From assembly GCA_045631885.1 (NCBI GenBank), contig JAZQVN010000040.1, forward strand, positions 1 to 8,495: a DNA stretch of 8,495 nt. The letters are read 5' to 3'. Numbering within the stretch: the stretch's first letter is position 1; the number at the start of each line of letters is the position of its first letter. The notes beneath the pieces are model-generated. The model had not been told where the DNA came from. It made no database searches and saw nothing but the letters and a program-made list of their open reading frames with translations. The stretch is from CAJOLV01 sp045631885. Lineage in GTDB: Bacteria > Bacillota_I > Bacilli_A > RFN20 > CAG-826. Of the stretch, positions 6,264 through 8,495 are shown piece by piece. The translations under genes and the position numbers were made by a program.

Positions 6264-7816
6264 TATTTGTTCCCTCCTTTATCGTTTTTGATAATTTCTT
6301 CCGCGGCAACTTTCCCACTTTGTATTGCAGGGCCCATCCCATCTCCTTCAGAAGTATGTGCACCAACAAAATATAAATTTGAGAAGTAATTCTCATCTTT
6401 CATTTCCGTTCTCGCCGCGGAGTGGTTATTCATCGAATGACGATAACCATAGATTCCACCATTATAGGATCCAACATAATGGGCAATGGTAATTGGAGTT
6501 TCGACGATTATTTCTAAGATGTGATCTTTTAAATTCACGCCTAATCTTTGACTTTCTAGTTTTAAGAAATGCTCAGTCATTGCGTTTTTATAATCTTCGT
6601 AATTATTTACTTCAACATCTTTAAAAGATTCACCATTTGGTAAATAAGTTATTGAGTAGATACATGTTCCTTTAGGAGAGGCATCTTTATTTAACACATT
6701 CATACAAACAGAAGTTAAATAATCCCATTTATTAAAGGCTTTTCCTTTTTCATACATCAAAGATGTATCTAAACCGTGTGGTGCGTAGAAAGTCGCGTAA
6801 TCTCTAATTCCTAAATCTTTATAATCTTTATCTAAAAGCATTACCACAGAGAAACAAGAAACACCGAGTTCCATACCGTTCACTATCTTGATCAACGAAG
6901 ATGGAACCTCTTCTTTTGGTTCAATCATTTCTGAATAGACAGTATTTGGATAAGCTCCAGCGATAATGTGTTTACCTTTAATGATTGTTCCATTAGTTAA
7001 TTTGACCGCGTAAGCTTTTTTATCTTTGACTAAAATCTTTTCTACTTTTTGACCTAGTTCAACTTGTCCGCCTTTTCTTTCGACTGATTCGAGCATTTTT
7101 AACGATATCTCATACGATGTATGCGCAGGAAGATGAGGGCCGTGTCCAATATAGTCGGCGATGATATAACCGAATAATAAAAACGGCAAATCATCAATTG
7201 GGCTGCCTAAATACATCCAATAGGCTGATAAGATTTCTATCGCTGTCGGAGGAAGTTGATATGCCACCATCACTTCTAAAGCGCTATAACCGAGAACTTT
7301 GACAAATTCTGGGTGCTTTTTAATTAACTGGAGTTTATTTAATTTCTTATCGTTATAATGATTCGCTGAATACCAAACTTTGTGACATAAAGAGAAGAAA
7401 TCCATTAATTTGTTATATATAACATCCATTCTATCTCCACAGGCATCCGCGATATCTCTCGCTGGAAGAGAGAAATCTCCATTTTGTCCCGCTCTAATGA
7501 CAACATTTAAATGATTAGAAATATATCGATATGCATCAGAAATATCTAACCAATCAACGTGAACATCGTGTTTATCTAAATACTCTCTAATTCTTAATGG
7601 TTGTTCTTGAGAACCAATTGATACCATTTCATGTAATGAAGCTTCAAATTCTACGCCTCCACGGACAAATGATGTAGCCACTCCACCTGGTAAGTTATGT
7701 TGTTCTAAAACTAAAACATCATAATTATCATCGAGCAATCTTAAAGCCGCGGATAATCCCGCTAAAGCGCCCCCAACGATAACGACATCATATTGATCTT
7801 TATAAAACTTACTCAT
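6263..7816 (-). CDS. FAD-dependent oxidoreductase of the phytoene desaturase / carotenoid isomerase / RetSat family
   Basis: A 517-residue flavoprotein from the family that adds, removes or isomerises double bonds in polyprenyl, carotenoid or retinoid chains. The N-terminal dinucleotide-binding fold is VVIVGGALAGLSAA (11-24), ending its second strand at VLVLE with Glu38 for the ribose, followed by LPGG (42-45). The C-terminal FAD motif is YFVGAHTSEGDGMGP followed by AIQSGKVAAE, as in CrtI/CrtISO proteins. The usual GxGxxG is GGALAG here, with Ala in place of the second conserved Gly. I chose the ATG at 7816, giving MSKFYKDQYD directly before the fold and an 8-base overlap with the metallopeptidase gene. 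A TTG at 7837 would add seven residues; neither has a good ribosome site. No phytoene synthase is in view, so a carotenoid role is unproven. A reduction (saturase) role fits the electron-transfer neighbour but is inference. Confidence 0.88.
   Translation of the reverse strand: MSKFYKDQYDVVIVGGALAGLSAALRLLDDNYDVLVLEQHNLPGGVATSFVRGGVEFEASLHEMVSIGSQEQPLRIREYLDKHDVHVDWLDISDAYRYISNHLNVVIRAGQNGDFSLPARDIADACGDRMDVIYNKLMDFFSLCHKVWYSANHYNDKKLNKLQLIKKHPEFVKVLGYSALEVMVAYQLPPTAIEILSAYWMYLGSPIDDLPFLLFGYIIADYIGHGPHLPAHTSYEISLKMLESVERKGGQVELGQKVEKILVKDKKAYAVKLTNGTIIKGKHIIAGAYPNTVYSEMIEPKEEVPSSLIKIVNGMELGVSCFSVVMLLDKDYKDLGIRDYATFYAPHGLDTSLMYEKGKAFNKWDYLTSVCMNVLNKDASPKGTCIYSITYLPNGESFKDVEVNNYEDYKNAMTEHFLKLESQRLGVNLKDHILEIIVETPITIAHYVGSYNGGIYGYRHSMNNHSAARTEMKDENYFSNLYFVGAHTSEGDGMGPAIQSGKVAAEEIIKNDKGGNK
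6272..6279 (-). promoter_or_regulatory. Strong ribosome binding site of the reductase gene
   Basis: AAGGAGGG on the - strand lies 8 bases before the ATG at 6263, within the last codons of the preceding gene (Lys-Gly-Gly). It is a near-perfect Shine-Dalgarno and fixes the start at the TAATG junction. Confidence 0.85.
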
Positions 7817-8495
7817 GGTTACGATAATACTTTTCAAAGAATAGTTGTTGATATTTACTTGGTGAAACTAGTTCATGGGTTTCATCATCTACTTCACTAC
7901 TAGTGCCACCGGAATAAGAAGAAGTTCCTTCTTGTACTCCCGACATTTTAATATAAATATCATTAAAGAAATCTCCGACATTGCCTAATAGATTATGGTT
8001 TTTCCAATATTCAGTAATGTAGGCTAGATTCTTAGAATAAGCATCATTAAGTTTAATTAATTTATTTTGATCTTCTTGGCTCATGAAATAGGAAGAAGAT
8101 AATTGTCTAATTTGATAAAAATATGATGTATAAGCGGAATATCTTAATAATGGAGAAGAACTATTAATAAGAACATAAAATGAGACTTGATTCGCATCAT
8201 CTTCTCTCATGACTCCTTTGGTATGCGCTAATTCGTGACCCATGACAAATGGTAAAGACGCACTTGGTATCATCGTATTAACATTAGCTTCTCCTAAAGG
8301 AGCAAATGTCACACCGGTAATTTGTAGTTCACGATAGATGAATGAAGAGATCATCTTCTTTGGATGAGTTGTTTCCGCGTAGAAATAATCATCTTCAAGA
8401 ACTGTATACGCTTCTTCCGCTAGCGAACCGATTTCTTCAAAAGACATATTTGTTTTAACATCACCGTTTTCATCAAACTCTAATTGACTAATACA
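7809..8495 (-). CDS. DUF3810-type zinc metallopeptidase; 5' end outside window
   Basis: The reading frame is open to the right edge, so only the C-terminal 228 residues are seen; the ATG at 8447 is internal. The zinc motif HELAH is at 8237-8223, inside MGHELAHTKGVMREDDAN, where the downstream Glu of RED may be the third ligand. The following segment, SFYVLINSSSPLLRYSAY, matches my memory of the DUF3810 family, whose members are membrane proteins with N-terminal helices and an extracytoplasmic peptidase domain. The tail (about 175-228) is Ser/Gly/Glu-rich and looks flexible. No substrate is known to me. It overlaps the FAD oxidoreductase gene by 8 bases and is therefore the most upstream visible member of the leftward operon; a link to lipid or envelope work is only positional. 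Family call fairly sure. Confidence 0.85.
   Translation of the reverse strand, partial: CISQLEFDENGDVKTNMSFEEIGSLAEEAYTVLEDDYFYAETTHPKKMISSFIYRELQITGVTFAPLGEANVNTMIPSASLPFVMGHELAHTKGVMREDDANQVSFYVLINSSSPLLRYSAYTSYFYQIRQLSSSYFMSQEDQNKLIKLNDAYSKNLAYITEYWKNHNLLGNVGDFFNDIYIKMSGVQEGTSSYSGGTSSEVDDETHELVSPSKYQQLFFEKYYRNHE

Noticed and set aside
7835..7837. TTG as start of the FAD oxidoreductase
   Set aside because: It has no ribosome site and adds seven residues before a normal-looking N-terminus; the ATG at 7816 gives a compact overlap. It cannot be fully excluded.
1..8495. Alternative genetic code (TGA as Trp) because no visible gene stops at TGA
   Set aside because: All Trp residues I checked are TGG and no in-frame TGA is needed to complete any domain; seven stops are too few to conclude anything.

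Overview
The window is AT-rich. Its genes have short or no gaps, good Shine-Dalgarno sites and ordinary code-11 features (Trp is TGG; the seven visible stops are six TAA and one TAG). It carries a Bacillus AmyE-like alpha-amylase and a lipoprotein signal. Together these point to a low-GC Bacillota, probably an uncultured Bacilli-type organism that lives on carbohydrate. The lineage is an inference from gene content and base composition, not a taxonomic result.

Left part, + strand (1-3486): the 3' majority of a secreted GH13 alpha-amylase runs in from the left edge. It has a Gly/Ser/Glu/Gln linker, a complete catalytic domain, a C domain, an Ig-like domain and a probable starch-binding module. 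About 60 bases later comes a lipoprotein with its own acidic Gly-rich linker and a C-terminal von Willebrand A domain. Both act outside the membrane and are probably co-transcribed. A strong hairpin at 3460-3478 ends this unit. It also works in the opposite direction, because the right-hand genes converge on it.

Right part, - strand (8495 down to 3497): five tightly packed genes read leftward. In transcription order they are a membrane-type DUF3810 metallopeptidase (5' end outside the window), a phytoene-desaturase/RetSat-like FAD oxidoreductase, a ferredoxin-reductase-type protein with a C-terminal 2Fe-2S domain, a PlsC-like acyltransferase with an inserted zinc ribbon, and an acyl carrier protein. 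Junctions are an 8-base overlap, a 1-base TAATG overlap, a 47-base gap and another TAATG overlap, so this looks like one operon. An NAD(P)H-fed electron-transfer protein, a flavoprotein of the polyene/retinoid redox family, an acyltransferase and an acyl carrier together suggest a lipid-tailoring module. The product is unknown, and this is the most interesting feature of the window.

No gene-free stretch longer than 300 bases exists. I saw no tRNA, rRNA, CRISPR array, insertion sequence or riboswitch. One odd point is at the left edge: a signal-peptide-like hydrophobic stretch is encoded in a different frame from the amylase it should belong to, which suggests a one-base frameshift or sequence error.
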